Assembly (NCBI RefSeq): GCF_007671675.1
Contig: NZ_VCGW01000002.1
Coordinates: forward strand, 558,001-622,000
Length of the DNA stretch: 64,000 nucleotides
Direction of reading: 5' to 3'
From: Marinobacter maritimus
GTDB lineage: Bacteria > Pseudomonadota > Gammaproteobacteria > Pseudomonadales > Oleiphilaceae
Every line of letters starts with the position of its first letter. The first letter of the stretch is position 1. Positions 9,124 through 17,248 of the stretch are shown piece after piece. The position numbers and the translations under genes are program-made. The notes below the pieces were generated by a model, which saw nothing but the letters and a program-made list of their open reading frames with translations, was not told where the DNA came from and did not search any database.

Positions 9124-10263
9124 CTACAGTCGGATCTGCTTGGCAATCAGCTCTTTCATGATTTCAGTGGTACCACCGCCAATAGAAAGAATTTTCGCAT
9201 CCCGGTACAGGCGCTCAACTACCGATTCCCGCATATAGCCCATGCCGCCGAAGATCTGTACTGCCTCGCGAGTCACTTTCTCACACACTTCTACTGAAAA
9301 GTTCTTGGCCATGGCCACTTGCGTGATGGGGTTCTTGTCTGCCTGCATGAGGGCCGCGCAGCGGTAGGTATACTCGCGGGCTACATCGATTTGAGTCGCC
9401 ATATCCACAAGCTTATGGCGGGTTACCTGGAAGCCTGCAACGTTGCGCCCGAACGCTTTTCGCTGCTTGGCGTATTCCATTGCGGCTTCGTAGGCAATCT
9501 GGGCCGTCATGTACGCCATTACTGACAGCATCAGGCGTTCCGACAGGAAGTTGCTCATAATGGCGATAAAGCCTGCGTTCTCCGCGCCGATCAGTCGATC
9601 AGCAGGCACTCGGCAATCTTCAAAGAAGAGTTCCGCCGTATCGCTGGCCCACCAGCCCATTTTCCGCAGCTTTTTGCCCGTGGAGAAACCCGGGGTGTCA
9701 CGGTCGATCAACAACAAACTGATGCCGCCGTGGCCTTCGCCGCCAGTGCGCACGGCAACCGTGTAGTGATCCGCGCGGGTACCGCTGGTAATAAACGTTT
9801 TGCTGCCGTTCACAACATAGTGATCGCCATCTTTCACCGCACGGGTTTTCAGGCTGGCTACATCAGAGCCGCCGCCGGGTTCGGTAATGGCCAGTGCGGA
9901 AATTTTCTCACCACTGAGTACCGAGGGGACGATCTGTTCGCGCACTTCTTTCTTTGCCCACTTGGCAACGGGTGGCAGGCCAATATCCAGGGAGCCCAAA
10001 CTGGCAACGAAACCACCGGAGGTGGAGCGCATCAGTTCTTCGGAAACTGCAACTTTCAAAAACACATCGCCGGCCCCCACGCCTCCCAGTGCTTCCGGAA
10101 AGCCGACGGCGAGCAGCCCGGCGTCACCTGCCTTTCTGAAGATTTCACGAGGAAATTCACCGACTTCTTCCCATTCATCGATATGGGGAAGAACGTGCGT
10201 GGTGATGAATTTGCGCGCACTCAAACGTGCCTGTTCATGAGTATCGTTGAAGTAATCGGACAC
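9124..10263 (-). CDS. Acyl-CoA dehydrogenase
   Basis: 379 residues. This FAD enzyme should introduce an alpha-beta double bond into an acyl-CoA. The signature ALAITEPGGGSDVAS (~123-137) and the C-terminal QIFGGMGYMRESVVERLYRD block are present. The usual catalytic Glu of short/medium-chain enzymes is absent (IGGGTTEIM at the expected YEGT position). A Glu at residue 242 in LSERL aligns with the base used by long-chain and isovaleryl-CoA dehydrogenases, so catalysis through that position is likely (inference). No electron-transfer flavoprotein or other beta-oxidation gene is adjacent, so the substrate is unknown. Confidence 0.9.
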   Translation of the reverse strand: MSDYFNDTHEQARLSARKFITTHVLPHIDEWEEVGEFPREIFRKAGDAGLLAVGFPEALGGVGAGDVFLKVAVSEELMRSTSGGFVASLGSLDIGLPPVAKWAKKEVREQIVPSVLSGEKISALAITEPGGGSDVASLKTRAVKDGDHYVVNGSKTFITSGTRADHYTVAVRTGGEGHGGISLLLIDRDTPGFSTGKKLRKMGWWASDTAELFFEDCRVPADRLIGAENAGFIAIMSNFLSERLMLSVMAYMTAQIAYEAAMEYAKQRKAFGRNVAGFQVTRHKLVDMATQIDVAREYTYRCAALMQADKNPITQVAMAKNFSVEVCEKVTREAVQIFGGMGYMRESVVERLYRDAKILSIGGGTTEIMKELIAKQIRL

Positions 10264-10351
10264 GATGAGCCACCCTGTTCAGAATTTATGCGAGGTAGTG
10301 TCGCGCAATTTCGGATACCAAGCAAGCGCTTGGTCAGGGTGTAGGTGGAGA

Positions 10352-10385
10352 CAAAAAAACTGGCCTGAGATGCCAGCTTTTTGTC
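10352..10385 (-). terminator. Rho-independent terminator downstream of rpiA
   Basis: The minus strand shows ACAAAAAGCTGGC, a short loop, then GCCAG followed by a T run. The A run on the other side makes it usable in both directions. It lies 13 bases after the rpiA stop and separates rpiA from the acyl-CoA dehydrogenase gene. Confidence 0.85.
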
Positions 10386-10397
10386 GCGCCGTCGGGA

Positions 10398-11078
10398 TCA
10401 GGTACCGTTTCGGGGAATGCTCTCAACCCCGGTGCTGGTGCCGATCAACAGCAGGTCAGCCGGGCGGCGGGCGAACAGCCCGTTGGTGACCACGCCCACA
10501 ATGCTGTTCAATCGTTCCTCAACCTGAATCGGGCGGGAAATGTCCATGTTGTATATATCCAGAATAATGTTGCCGTTGTCGGTCGTGAAGCCGTCCCGGT
10601 ATACCGGGTCGCCGCCCAACTTGACGATTTCACGGCCAACGTGGCTCCTGGCCATGGGAATAACCTCTACCGGTAAAGGAAAGTCGCCCAGCACGTCCAC
10701 CTTTTTGGACTCGTCAGCTATGCAGATAAAGGTCCTGGCGACCTCCGCAACAATTTTCTCGCGGGTCAGCGCACCACCACCACCTTTGATCAGTTCAAGG
10801 CGCTCGTTGGTTTCATCGGCACCGTCTACGTAGAACTCCAGGTCGCCAACGCTGTTTAAGTCATAAACCGGAATGCCGTGGCTTTTCAGGCGCTCAGCCG
10901 TCGCCTCAGAGCTGGCAACAGCGCCGTCGAACTCGGTTCTCAGATCGGCAAGCATGTCGATAAAAAAGTTGGCCGTGCTTCCTGTGCCAACGCCGATAAC
11001 AGTGTCGCGCTCCAAACGAGGGGCAATGTAATCCACGGCGGCTTTGGCAACGGCTTTCTTGAGTTCGTCCTGGGTCAT
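10398..11078 (-). CDS. rpiA: Ribose-5-phosphate isomerase A
   Basis: 226 residues. It interconverts ribose-5-phosphate and ribulose-5-phosphate in the pentose phosphate pathway. The ATG at 11078 ([18 protein letters not shown]) matches the family N-terminus and has a GGAG Shine-Dalgarno eight bases upstream; the longer frame from 11192 adds 38 unrelated residues. Conserved motifs are [13 protein letters not shown] (substrate loop), DGADETN with the catalytic-site aspartates, and [13 protein letters not shown] with the catalytic Lys/Glu region. It is divergent from ilvA, an arrangement also seen in Pseudomonas. Confidence 0.97.
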   Translation of the reverse strand: MTQDELKKAVAKAAVDYIAPRLERDTVIGVGTGSTANFFIDMLADLRTEFDGAVASSEATAERLKSHGIPVYDLNSVGDLEFYVDGADETNERLELIKGGGGALTREKIVAEVARTFICIADESKKVDVLGDFPLPVEVIPMARSHVGREIVKLGGDPVYRDGFTTDNGNIILDIYNMDISRPIQVEERLNSIVGVVTNGLFARRPADLLLIGTSTGVESIPRNGT

Positions 11079-11115
11079 CGGGCACTCCGGGTAAAAATCT
11101 TGTGAGTTCGGGGCC

Positions 11116-11121
11116 ATTATA
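11116..11121 (-). promoter_or_regulatory. Possible -10 box for rpiA
   Basis: A perfect TATAAT on the minus strand lies 37 bases upstream of the rpiA start in the rpiA-ilvA divergent region. I see no good -35 hexamer at the right spacing, so this is tentative. Confidence 0.35.
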
Positions 11122-11213
11122 GCGCTTAAGGACGCTGGGCTTATAGACGGCTGTGGTGCAAACTTTCTACACTGTCCGTTTTCCCCGACCATCCATCAGC
11201 AACCGGAACCAAC

Positions 11214-12749
11214 ATGCCGCAACGCTACATCAAGAAGATTCTCGATGCGCGCGTCTATGACGTGGCCATTGAAACACCCCTCACTGAAGCCCGCAGCCTG
11301 TCCAAGCGCTTTGGCAACAATATTATGCTCAAGCGGGAAGACCTTCAGCCGGTGTTTTCCTTCAAGATTCGCGGCGCGTACAACCGGATTGTCCAGTTGT
11401 CAGAAGAGCAGAAATCCAAGGGGGTTATCTGTGCCTCTGCCGGTAACCATGCTCAGGGTGTGGCACTGGCGGCTAAAGAGCTGGGAATCAAGGCTGTTAT
11501 TGTTATGCCGCAGACCACGCCGGAGATCAAGGTGCGCTCGGTACGGGACCATGGCGCGCGGGTTGTGCTCAAGGGTGATGCCTTTGATGAAGCCGCTGCT
11601 CACGCCCAAGGGCTGGTTGAGAAGCATGGCTACACCTACATACCACCGTACGACGATCCGGATGTGATCGCCGGGCAGGGCACCGTTGCCATGGAGATGC
11701 TGTGGCAGTTCAGCAAGCCTATTCACGCGGTGTTTATTTGTGTGGGCGGTGGCGGCCTGATCGCCGGCATGGCTGCGTACATCAAGTATCTGCGCCCCGA
11801 AATCAAGGTGATCGGCGTGGAGCCTGACGACTCCAATTGCCTGCAGGCGGCCATGAAAGCAGGCAAGCGCGTGATTCTGGACGAAGTGGGTATTTTTGCG
11901 GACGGAGTGGCGGTAAAGCAGATCGGGAAATATCCCTGGGAGATTTGCAAGGACCACGTGGATGAGGTGATCACCGTCTCCACCGACGAAATTTGCGCCG
12001 CCATCAAGGATATCTTCGAAGACACACGCTCGATCTCAGAGCCTGCCGGTGCGTTGGGTGTTGCTGGCATAAAGAAGTACATCGAGAGGGAAAAGATCGA
12101 GAATGAAAACCTGATCGCCACCCTCAGTGGCGCCAACATGAATTTCGATCGCCTGCGCTACATTTCCGAACGCACGGAAATTGGCGAGAAGCGTGAGGCT
12201 ATTCTTGCGGTGACCATTCCCGAGAAGCCGGGGGCCTTCAAGACCTTTATCAACGGCTTGCATAAACGCAGCATCACCGAATTCAACTATCGTTACGCCG
12301 ATGCAGGTCAGGCGACCATTTTTGTGGGTGTTCAGGTGCAGGCCGGTGGCTTGGGTCGGGACGAACTGGTGCAGGATCTTCGTGAAAACGGCTACTCAGT
12401 TCTCGACCTGACTGACAGCGATATGGCCAAACAGCACATTCGCCACATGGTTGGCGGCCATGCGCTCACGATTGCCAATGAGAAGGTATTCCAGTTTGAG
12501 TTTCCGGAACGCCCGGGAGCCCTGCTGAAATTCCTGATGTCGCTGGGCACGCGCTGGAATATTTCCATGTTCCATTACCGCAATCACGGTGCGGCATACA
12601 GTCGGGTACTGCTGGGTGCACAGGTAGATGATGACGAAGTAAAAGACTTTGAAGCGATGCTTGAAAAAGTGGGTTTCCGTTATGAAAACATGACGGACAA
12701 CGAAGCCTATCAACTGTTCCTTGGAGCTGGGAACGGTAAGCGGCCTTAG
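11214..12749 (+). CDS. ilvA: Threonine dehydratase (biosynthetic)
   Basis: 511 residues. This PLP enzyme deaminates threonine to 2-oxobutanoate, the first step of isoleucine synthesis. The PLP lysine is K51 in the SFKIRGAYN motif and the phosphate-binding loop is GGGGLIAG (~178). Two C-terminal ACT-like regulatory domains (~335-420 and ~430-505) are present, so isoleucine feedback control is expected as in E. coli IlvA (514 residues). It is transcribed divergently from rpiA and followed by a structured terminator. Confidence 0.97.
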   Translation: MPQRYIKKILDARVYDVAIETPLTEARSLSKRFGNNIMLKREDLQPVFSFKIRGAYNRIVQLSEEQKSKGVICASAGNHAQGVALAAKELGIKAVIVMPQTTPEIKVRSVRDHGARVVLKGDAFDEAAAHAQGLVEKHGYTYIPPYDDPDVIAGQGTVAMEMLWQFSKPIHAVFICVGGGGLIAGMAAYIKYLRPEIKVIGVEPDDSNCLQAAMKAGKRVILDEVGIFADGVAVKQIGKYPWEICKDHVDEVITVSTDEICAAIKDIFEDTRSISEPAGALGVAGIKKYIEREKIENENLIATLSGANMNFDRLRYISERTEIGEKREAILAVTIPEKPGAFKTFINGLHKRSITEFNYRYADAGQATIFVGVQVQAGGLGRDELVQDLRENGYSVLDLTDSDMAKQHIRHMVGGHALTIANEKVFQFEFPERPGALLKFLMSLGTRWNISMFHYRNHGAAYSRVLLGAQVDDDEVKDFEAMLEKVGFRYENMTDNEAYQLFLGAGNGKRP

Positions 12750-12760
12750 CCTGCAAATAC

Positions 12761-12807
12761 GGTCTGCCCGGAAGTTCGCTTCCGGGTTGGCCCCTGCGGA
12801 CCATTTT
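12761..12807 (+). terminator. Probable terminator downstream of ilvA
   Basis: An 8-bp hairpin, CCCGGAAG/CTTCCGGG (12767-12774 with 12779-12786), is capped by a TTCG loop. It is enclosed by an outer helix GGTCTG (12761-12766) with CGGACC (12797-12802), and ATTTTT follows directly. It starts 12 bases past the ilvA stop. Confidence 0.75.
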
Positions 12808-12960
12808 TCTGAATGCCCCGCCAGCTTTCTTACTGAACTTTAATCTGTCAAAAATTGTAAAAGTCAGGATGCGTGTTAGTCTTTCGTCAAATTCTTGGAA
12901 ACAAGAATAGCTAACTGATTTCCCGCAGAATTAACCTTATCTGGAACAGGAATACGCGTC

Positions 12961-13134
12961 ATGGGTGGCAAGCCTGATATTATCCGGGCAATTGTGCTGA
13001 TTTTTGCTGTCGGCCTTGTTATCACCGGGTTTACTTCGCTTCAGGCGTCGGAAGACAAGCCCTCCGCGGCCGTGGTGAAAAGTTCTGTTGCTGCAGACTC
13101 CGTACAGATGACCAAATCCCCGCTGGCCCGCTAA
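12961..13134 (+). CDS. Small single-span membrane or exported protein, 57 residues
   Basis: The ATG at 12961 has an AGGAA Shine-Dalgarno eight bases upstream and opens a 57-residue frame ending at TAA 13134. Residues ~8-25 are a hydrophobic helix (IIRAIVLIFAVGLVITGF) followed by LQASEDKPS, so it is either a membrane-anchored peptide or a precursor cleaved near LQA-S. The rest is polar and Ser/Val/Ala rich. I do not recognise the family. It sits alone between the ilvA terminator and convergent ygfA, with 211 bases of upstream DNA of its own. Confidence 0.6.
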   Translation: MGGKPDIIRAIVLIFAVGLVITGFTSLQASEDKPSAAVVKSSVAADSVQMTKSPLAR

Positions 13135-13147
13135 AGCTTCCCCTGAG

Positions 13148-13780
13148 CTATTTGACCCGATAAAGCTGCCTGTCTGTCACCACGCTGTGCAGCGGCACAT
13201 CCCAGGGTTCTACCGGCAGTTTTTTCACTTTCTGAAAATCGTGCGCCAGGCCAATCAGTTTCGGCGCCAGCCTTGGCCGCTGACGGCTGAACGCAAAAGT
13301 TCGATCATAGAATCCGCCTCCCATTCCCAGCCGCCCACCGTTTTCATCAAACCCAACCAGTGGGAACAACACGGCGTCCAGCGCCCAGGCGGGTCGCCTG
13401 AGTCCACTGCTGAATGCGGGTTCGGGAATGCCAAAGCGATTGGCTGTCAATTCAACGCCATCGTAGTAGGGGCTGAAAACCAGTTTGCCCGGATGAATCG
13501 GGTGCAGCACCGGCAGGTAAAGGTGAATACCTTTGCGCCGAGCCATAGCCATATAGGGGTGCGGGTCAATCTCGCCATCGTTGGGCAGGTAGATAGCTAC
13601 GTGTCTGGCTCTGTGTAAGTCCGGATTCTTGATCAGGTTCAGAGCAAGGGAAGCCGAGGCTTGTTCCTGTTCCAGGGGCGACAGCATACGCCGCTGCTGA
13701 CGCAGTTTTTTGCGCAGTTCGTTGCGAGACAAGAGGGGTAAATCGGGTTCAGAAGGGTGTGAGTCGGTAGTCTGGCTCAA
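13148..13780 (-). CDS. ygfA: 5-formyltetrahydrofolate cyclo-ligase
   Basis: It converts 5-formyl-THF to 5,10-methenyl-THF using ATP. Family features are the basic N-terminal RKKLRQQRRMLSP helix, AIYLPNDGEIDP, and the C-terminal LFPLVGFDENGGRLGMGGGFYDRTF nucleotide-loop region. The frame is open to an ATG at 13828, but that codon and the next 13 lie inside the predicted 6S RNA. A TTG at 13780, eight bases past the 6S 3' end and preceded by GGGAAG, is the more likely start (210 residues). The ssrS-ygfA pairing is conserved from E. coli to Pseudomonas. The start choice is inference; the identity is firm. Confidence 0.88.
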   Translation of the reverse strand: MSQTTDSHPSEPDLPLLSRNELRKKLRQQRRMLSPLEQEQASASLALNLIKNPDLHRARHVAIYLPNDGEIDPHPYMAMARRKGIHLYLPVLHPIHPGKLVFSPYYDGVELTANRFGIPEPAFSSGLRRPAWALDAVLFPLVGFDENGGRLGMGGGFYDRTFAFSRQRPRLAPKLIGLAHDFQKVKKLPVEPWDVPLHSVVTDRQLYRVK

Positions 13781-13787
13781 AATGAAG

Positions 13788-13963
13788 CTTCCCGGGCTGC
13801 CGTTATCGGATGTAGCCCTTGAACCCAAAGTTCAAGGTCGGTGGCCGCTGTGACATATTAGGCTTTCCCCTTGCGGGGACGTGCTCACAATGCCCTAGAG
13901 TAGCCACCTGGGTAAAGCGCATCGGCTCGAGGACGAATCCGACCAGCGAACAGCCCAGGAAGT
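13788..13963 (-). ncRNA. ssrS: 6S RNA
   Basis: About 176 bases between zapA and ygfA, the conserved ssrS location. A 12-bp terminal stem pairs CTTCCTGGGCTG (13962-13951) with CAGCCCGGGAAG (13799-13788). The interior has the 6S-typical GAGCCGAT segment and, near the 3' end, ACCTTGAACTTTGGGTTCAAGG, very close to the equivalent part of E. coli 6S RNA. 6S RNA imitates an open promoter and sequesters sigma-70 RNA polymerase in stationary phase. Ends are set from the stem and the -10 box, so they may be off by a few bases. Confidence 0.93.
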
Positions 13964-13969
13964 AGATTC

Positions 13970-14000
13970 ATTATAGGGCCAGACCCGGGGCCGATTGCAA
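13970..14000 (-). promoter_or_regulatory. Sigma-70 promoter of 6S RNA
   Basis: A perfect TATAAT (minus strand, 13975-13970) lies seven bases before the predicted 6S 5' end. A TTGCAA at 14000-13995 could be the -35 element with a long 19-base spacer. The -10 call is good; the -35 is uncertain. Confidence 0.7.
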
Positions 14001-14025
14001 CACCTATCGGGGAATCTCCCTAGGT

Positions 14026-14322
14026 TCAATGGTTTGAGTGTTCCCCGAGAGCGCCTTCCAGCTTGTTGTCCATGGCTTTGAGCAGAGTGCTGGTGGCATC
14101 TGACATGGTATCCCGTTCAAGCAGTTCGTGGGTCATGTTCAGGGCCGCCATCACGGCAATACGTTCAGTTCCGAACACCTTGCCGCCGGTGCGTATTTCA
14201 CGCATTTTGCTGTCCAGATGCCTGGCAGCGCGAATAAGGGCTTCCTGTTCTTCTGCCGGGCAGGCGACCAGGTACTCCTTATCGAGAATTTTCACCTCAA
14301 CAGTAGTGGATTGCTTGGACAT
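14026..14322 (-). CDS. zapA: Cell division protein ZapA
   Basis: 98 residues. ZapA binds and bundles FtsZ filaments at the division ring. The N-terminal globular part (VEVKILDKEYLVACPAEEQEAL) and the start of the C-terminal coiled coil (AVMAALNMTHELLER) match the family in length and pattern. It overlaps the upstream coiled-coil gene by one base (TAATG), implying translational coupling, and lies next to the 6S gene as in Pseudomonas. Confidence 0.95.
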   Translation of the reverse strand: MSKQSTTVEVKILDKEYLVACPAEEQEALIRAARHLDSKMREIRTGGKVFGTERIAVMAALNMTHELLERDTMSDATSTLLKAMDNKLEGALGEHSNH

Positions 14323-14528
14323 TAATGATGCTCCAGCGCCCGAAGGCGGCCGATCATGGCTTCGATCTTGTTTTTTGCAAGATCATTTTTGTGCATAAGC
14401 TGGGACCGTTCCCGGTTCCAGTCATCCTGCAACTGCCTGAAGTTTGCGTTGCTCTGCTCCAGTTTTTGGCAGTGTTCGATCAGCTTGTCCAGCTTGTCCG
14501 CTAATGCTTGTACTTCGGACTGTTCCAT
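14322..14528 (-). CDS. ZapB-like coiled-coil protein (TIGR02449 type)
   Basis: 68 residues, almost entirely heptad-patterned coiled coil (EVQALADKLDKLIEHCQKLEQSN and onwards), acidic and short like ZapB. This family always precedes zapA in Pseudomonas-like genomes and is thought to act with ZapA in division. Family assignment rests on size, coiled-coil pattern and position. Confidence 0.85.
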   Translation of the reverse strand: MEQSEVQALADKLDKLIEHCQKLEQSNANFRQLQDDWNRERSQLMHKNDLAKNKIEAMIGRLRALEHH

Positions 14529-14652
14529 GACGTGCTCAGCATAGGTTGAAGTTATTGCGACTAACTATAAGTGCGCGCGCCATAGCGGTCAATTTACAGG
14601 CATGTCATGAGATGGCTGCTTACTGTTATTTGGCTCTCGGGTGAGACCCGGA

Positions 14653-15927
14653 TCACGCTTCACCGGGGCTCCCAAAACCTTGGTAACGGCTATGTCGCCA
14701 GGCACTGAGTGCCGGCGCCAGAGCCACCAGTACTGCGGCCAGGGGCACGGATATCAACAAAGCCCATTCTTCAATATTCAGTGGGCGCAACTGTATCTGA
14801 ACCCCGTAGTTCGTCAACAGCCAAGGGCCAAGCATTGAAATCGCAAAAGCGCTCAACCCAAGCGACGTCACGCAGGCTACGACGGCAAGGCCCAGACATT
14901 CGATAAGGTAGAGACTTGCGATCAGGCCGGGAGACGCGCCCGTAGCGCGCAGAATCGCTATTTCGTGCGCTCGCTGGGTTTGCAGCGTGAGCAGCACTGC
15001 GACCAGTCCGATCAGGCTGGTAATTACCACAAAGCCGGTAATGCCCAGCAGCGCCCGCTCGAACTGGCTCATCAGGCGCCAAAGCTCGCTTAGCGCGACA
15101 CCTGGCAAAATGGCAGAGAGGGGCTCTCCTGCGTACTGGTTAAGTTCACGTTGCACGCGAAATGTCAGTATTTTGTGATCCAGTCCGGCGAAAACAGCAG
15201 TGATAGCGCTGGGTGAAAAATCCCGGCCCTCTGCCTGCTCGGGCGTCAATGTGCGACCGGGTATGGCAACGCCCGACTCCCAACCTACATGCATGGCCTC
15301 CATGCCCTGCAGGCTGATATAGACAGCCTGGTCCACAGGCGTGCCCGTGGCTTCAAGAGTGCCGGTTACCGTGAAGGGCGTATCCTTGTGGTTCGAGAAG
15401 CTGGTGCGCCCGCCACCATGAGAAAGTATGATTTCATCGCCTATGCGGTGGTTTAGCGTTCTGGCAACACCTGCGCCCAGAACTACATCGAAAACTCCAT
15501 CAAACCATTGGCCGTCAGTCAGATTCAGGGGCTGCCCACGACCAACCCGGAAGTGCTCTCCGAAGTCTTTGCTTGTGCCTACAACCCGGAAACCCTTGTA
15601 ACTGTCACCCAGAGAAATGGGGATCAGCCAATCAATGCGCGTGTCTTGTTCGAGCTCCTGAAAGGTCGACCACCGGATATTGTTGGTGGCGTCCCCAATA
15701 TGGAACACCGTATACAGCAGCAAATTGAGCTGGCCGCTGCGGGCGCCGATGATCAGATCGGTATCGCTGATGGTGCTGGTAAAGGATTGCTTCACCTCTG
15801 TGCGCAGATACTGGATGCCGAGCAGCAAGGTAACGCTCAGGGTGAGAGTCAGGCACACCAGAGCCAACACTTTGCGCCGGTGCCAAAGGCTTGCACCTGC
15901 CAATGAAATTGCCAGGCGAGCCTTCAT
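14653..15927 (-). CDS. ABC transporter permease, FtsX/LolC-like (Zrg-type zinc cluster)
   Basis: 424 residues. An N-terminal transmembrane helix (~20-40, VLALVCLTLTLSVTLLLGI) precedes a large periplasmic domain (~45-275). Three C-terminal helices follow (~285-315, ~335-360, ~385-410), the FtsX/MacB topology. Its start overlaps the ATPase stop by four bases, so the two form one unit. MacB-like systems do mechanical work across the periplasm rather than classical import. With DUF3299 and DUF2796 genes next door it matches the permease of the Vibrio Zrg zinc-acquisition cluster (context-based). Confidence 0.85.
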   Translation of the reverse strand: MKARLAISLAGASLWHRRKVLALVCLTLTLSVTLLLGIQYLRTEVKQSFTSTISDTDLIIGARSGQLNLLLYTVFHIGDATNNIRWSTFQELEQDTRIDWLIPISLGDSYKGFRVVGTSKDFGEHFRVGRGQPLNLTDGQWFDGVFDVVLGAGVARTLNHRIGDEIILSHGGGRTSFSNHKDTPFTVTGTLEATGTPVDQAVYISLQGMEAMHVGWESGVAIPGRTLTPEQAEGRDFSPSAITAVFAGLDHKILTFRVQRELNQYAGEPLSAILPGVALSELWRLMSQFERALLGITGFVVITSLIGLVAVLLTLQTQRAHEIAILRATGASPGLIASLYLIECLGLAVVACVTSLGLSAFAISMLGPWLLTNYGVQIQLRPLNIEEWALLISVPLAAVLVALAPALSAWRHSRYQGFGSPGEA

Positions 15928-16640
15928 GCGGGCACCTGCTCAAGTTGGAGTTGATGGTGAAAGTGCCTGGCCAGGGAACGGTCATGGCTGACAAACAGCA
16001 CGGAGGTATTGCGCTCTTCTGCCATGGTCAGCAGCAGGTTGATGAAGCGGTCGCGGTTGTCGCTGTCCAGTGCGGATGTGGGCTCGTCCGCCAGAATAAT
16101 CTCCGGGGCTCCGATCAATGCCCGTGCTGCAGCGATGCGCTGTTGCTGGCCAATACTGAGCTGGGTGACTTTCCGCTGCCAATGGCTTTGCGGAATGGCC
16201 AGGGCCGTCAGCAATCTCTGAGCTGCCGGCGTGGGAGCTTTGCCGGTGGTAGTTTTTCGGCGTTGCGAGAGCCTGCATGGCAGTGACACATTGGCCTCGG
16301 CTGTGAGGTAGGGCACCAGATTGAACTGCTGGAATATCACACCGATGTGGTCCGCCCGGAAGCGGTCACGTTTACCCGCGTCAAGCTTGTGGATGTCAGC
16401 GCCCAGTAATCTGATTGAGCCCGTCGCTGGCGCGAGCATTCCGGCCAGTAGGCTCAGGAAGGTGCTTTTGCCAGTACCGCTTGGGCCGTGAAGGAACAGA
16501 TGTTCTCCCCGGGGTAGGCTGAGGTCCGGGAACGCGAGTGGCGGGTGCTGGCTGTCCCAGCAAAAGGTGAGATTTTTGACTTCGAGTGCTGCAGGTACAT
16601 ATTCGGAGCTACGCGCACCGGATTCTGGTTGTCTGTTCAT
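15924..16640 (-). CDS. ABC transporter ATP-binding protein (Zrg-type zinc cluster)
   Basis: 238 residues with all ABC ATPase motifs: Walker A GPSGTGKST (~54-62), signature LSIGQQQR (~160), Walker B IILADEPTSALD (~180-191) and H-loop VSHDRS. It is closest in type to the LolD/MacB ATPases. It is coupled to the permease gene downstream by a four-base overlap and is divergent from the DUF3299 gene 87 bases away. The link to zinc is inferred from neighbours and the Zur-like box at 17816. Confidence 0.9.
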   Translation of the reverse strand: MNRQPESGARSSEYVPAALEVKNLTFCWDSQHPPLAFPDLSLPRGEHLFLHGPSGTGKSTFLSLLAGMLAPATGSIRLLGADIHKLDAGKRDRFRADHIGVIFQQFNLVPYLTAEANVSLPCRLSQRRKTTTGKAPTPAAQRLLTALAIPQSHWQRKVTQLSIGQQQRIAAARALIGAPEIILADEPTSALDSDNRDRFINLLLTMAEERNTSVLFVSHDRSLARHFHHQLQLEQVPA

Positions 16641-16727
16641 GTTGATCGTTGTCTGCCCCGTGTATTATGTCTGGCTTACATTCGCCGACGCGTGTCTGGC
16701 TATCTGGCTTTTCGGAGAGCTTTGCTA

Positions 16728-17246
16728 ATGTTCCAATCTTTACGTTGCCCTGCCGGGGCGCTGCTCCTGGCTCTATTGGTTTTCTTGCTGAGCTTTCCCA
16801 TGTCAGCTTACTCGGAACCGCGCGAAATCGACTGGCTGGAGCTGATGCCTGCCGAGGATCTGGCCCTGCTCGAAAATATGCCAGACGTGGTGCATGAGGG
16901 TGACGGCCCACCTTTGCTGCCAGATGAGATCATGACCGGCAGGGTTGTTCCTGAGATGGCTGATATTGAAGGCCGAATCCCCGGATTTGTGGTGCCCCTG
17001 AAGACAACCAAAGACATGCGCATTCTGGAGTTTTTCCTGGTGCCTTATTACGGTGCCTGCATTCATGTGCCGCCTCCGCCGCCCAACCAGATCATCCATA
17101 TCAAGTATAAGCAGGGGTTCAAACTCGATGCCCTGTACGATCCCGTGTGGGTTAAGGGCACGCTTGTCATAGACCGAACGGAAACAGCGGTCGGTACGTC
17201 TTCATATTCCATGGTAGCAAAAGCGGTCGAACCTTATGAGGAATAG
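16728..17246 (+). CDS. DUF3299 periplasmic protein (ZrgE-like)
   Basis: 172 residues. The start at 16728 has a GGAGAG Shine-Dalgarno and gives a signal peptide (RCPAGALLLALLVFLLSFPMSAYS) cut near residue 29; the frame extends upstream but that part is not export-like. The mature domain has the family core VPLKTTKDMRILEFFLVPYYGACIH and a PPPPPNQII stretch. DUF3299 proteins accompany MacB-like ABC transporters and DUF2796 proteins in zinc-regulated clusters. It converges with the DUF2796 gene (two-base gap) and diverges from the ABC genes. Confidence 0.82.
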   Translation: MFQSLRCPAGALLLALLVFLLSFPMSAYSEPREIDWLELMPAEDLALLENMPDVVHEGDGPPLLPDEIMTGRVVPEMADIEGRIPGFVVPLKTTKDMRILEFFLVPYYGACIHVPPPPPNQIIHIKYKQGFKLDALYDPVWVKGTLVIDRTETAVGTSSYSMVAKAVEPYEE

Positions 17247-17248
17247 CT

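Noticed and set aside
16641-16727. Second Zur box between the ABC ATPase and DUF3299 genes
   Set aside because: The TGTATTATGTCTGGCTTACA stretch is AT-rich but not palindromic enough to match the box at 17816.
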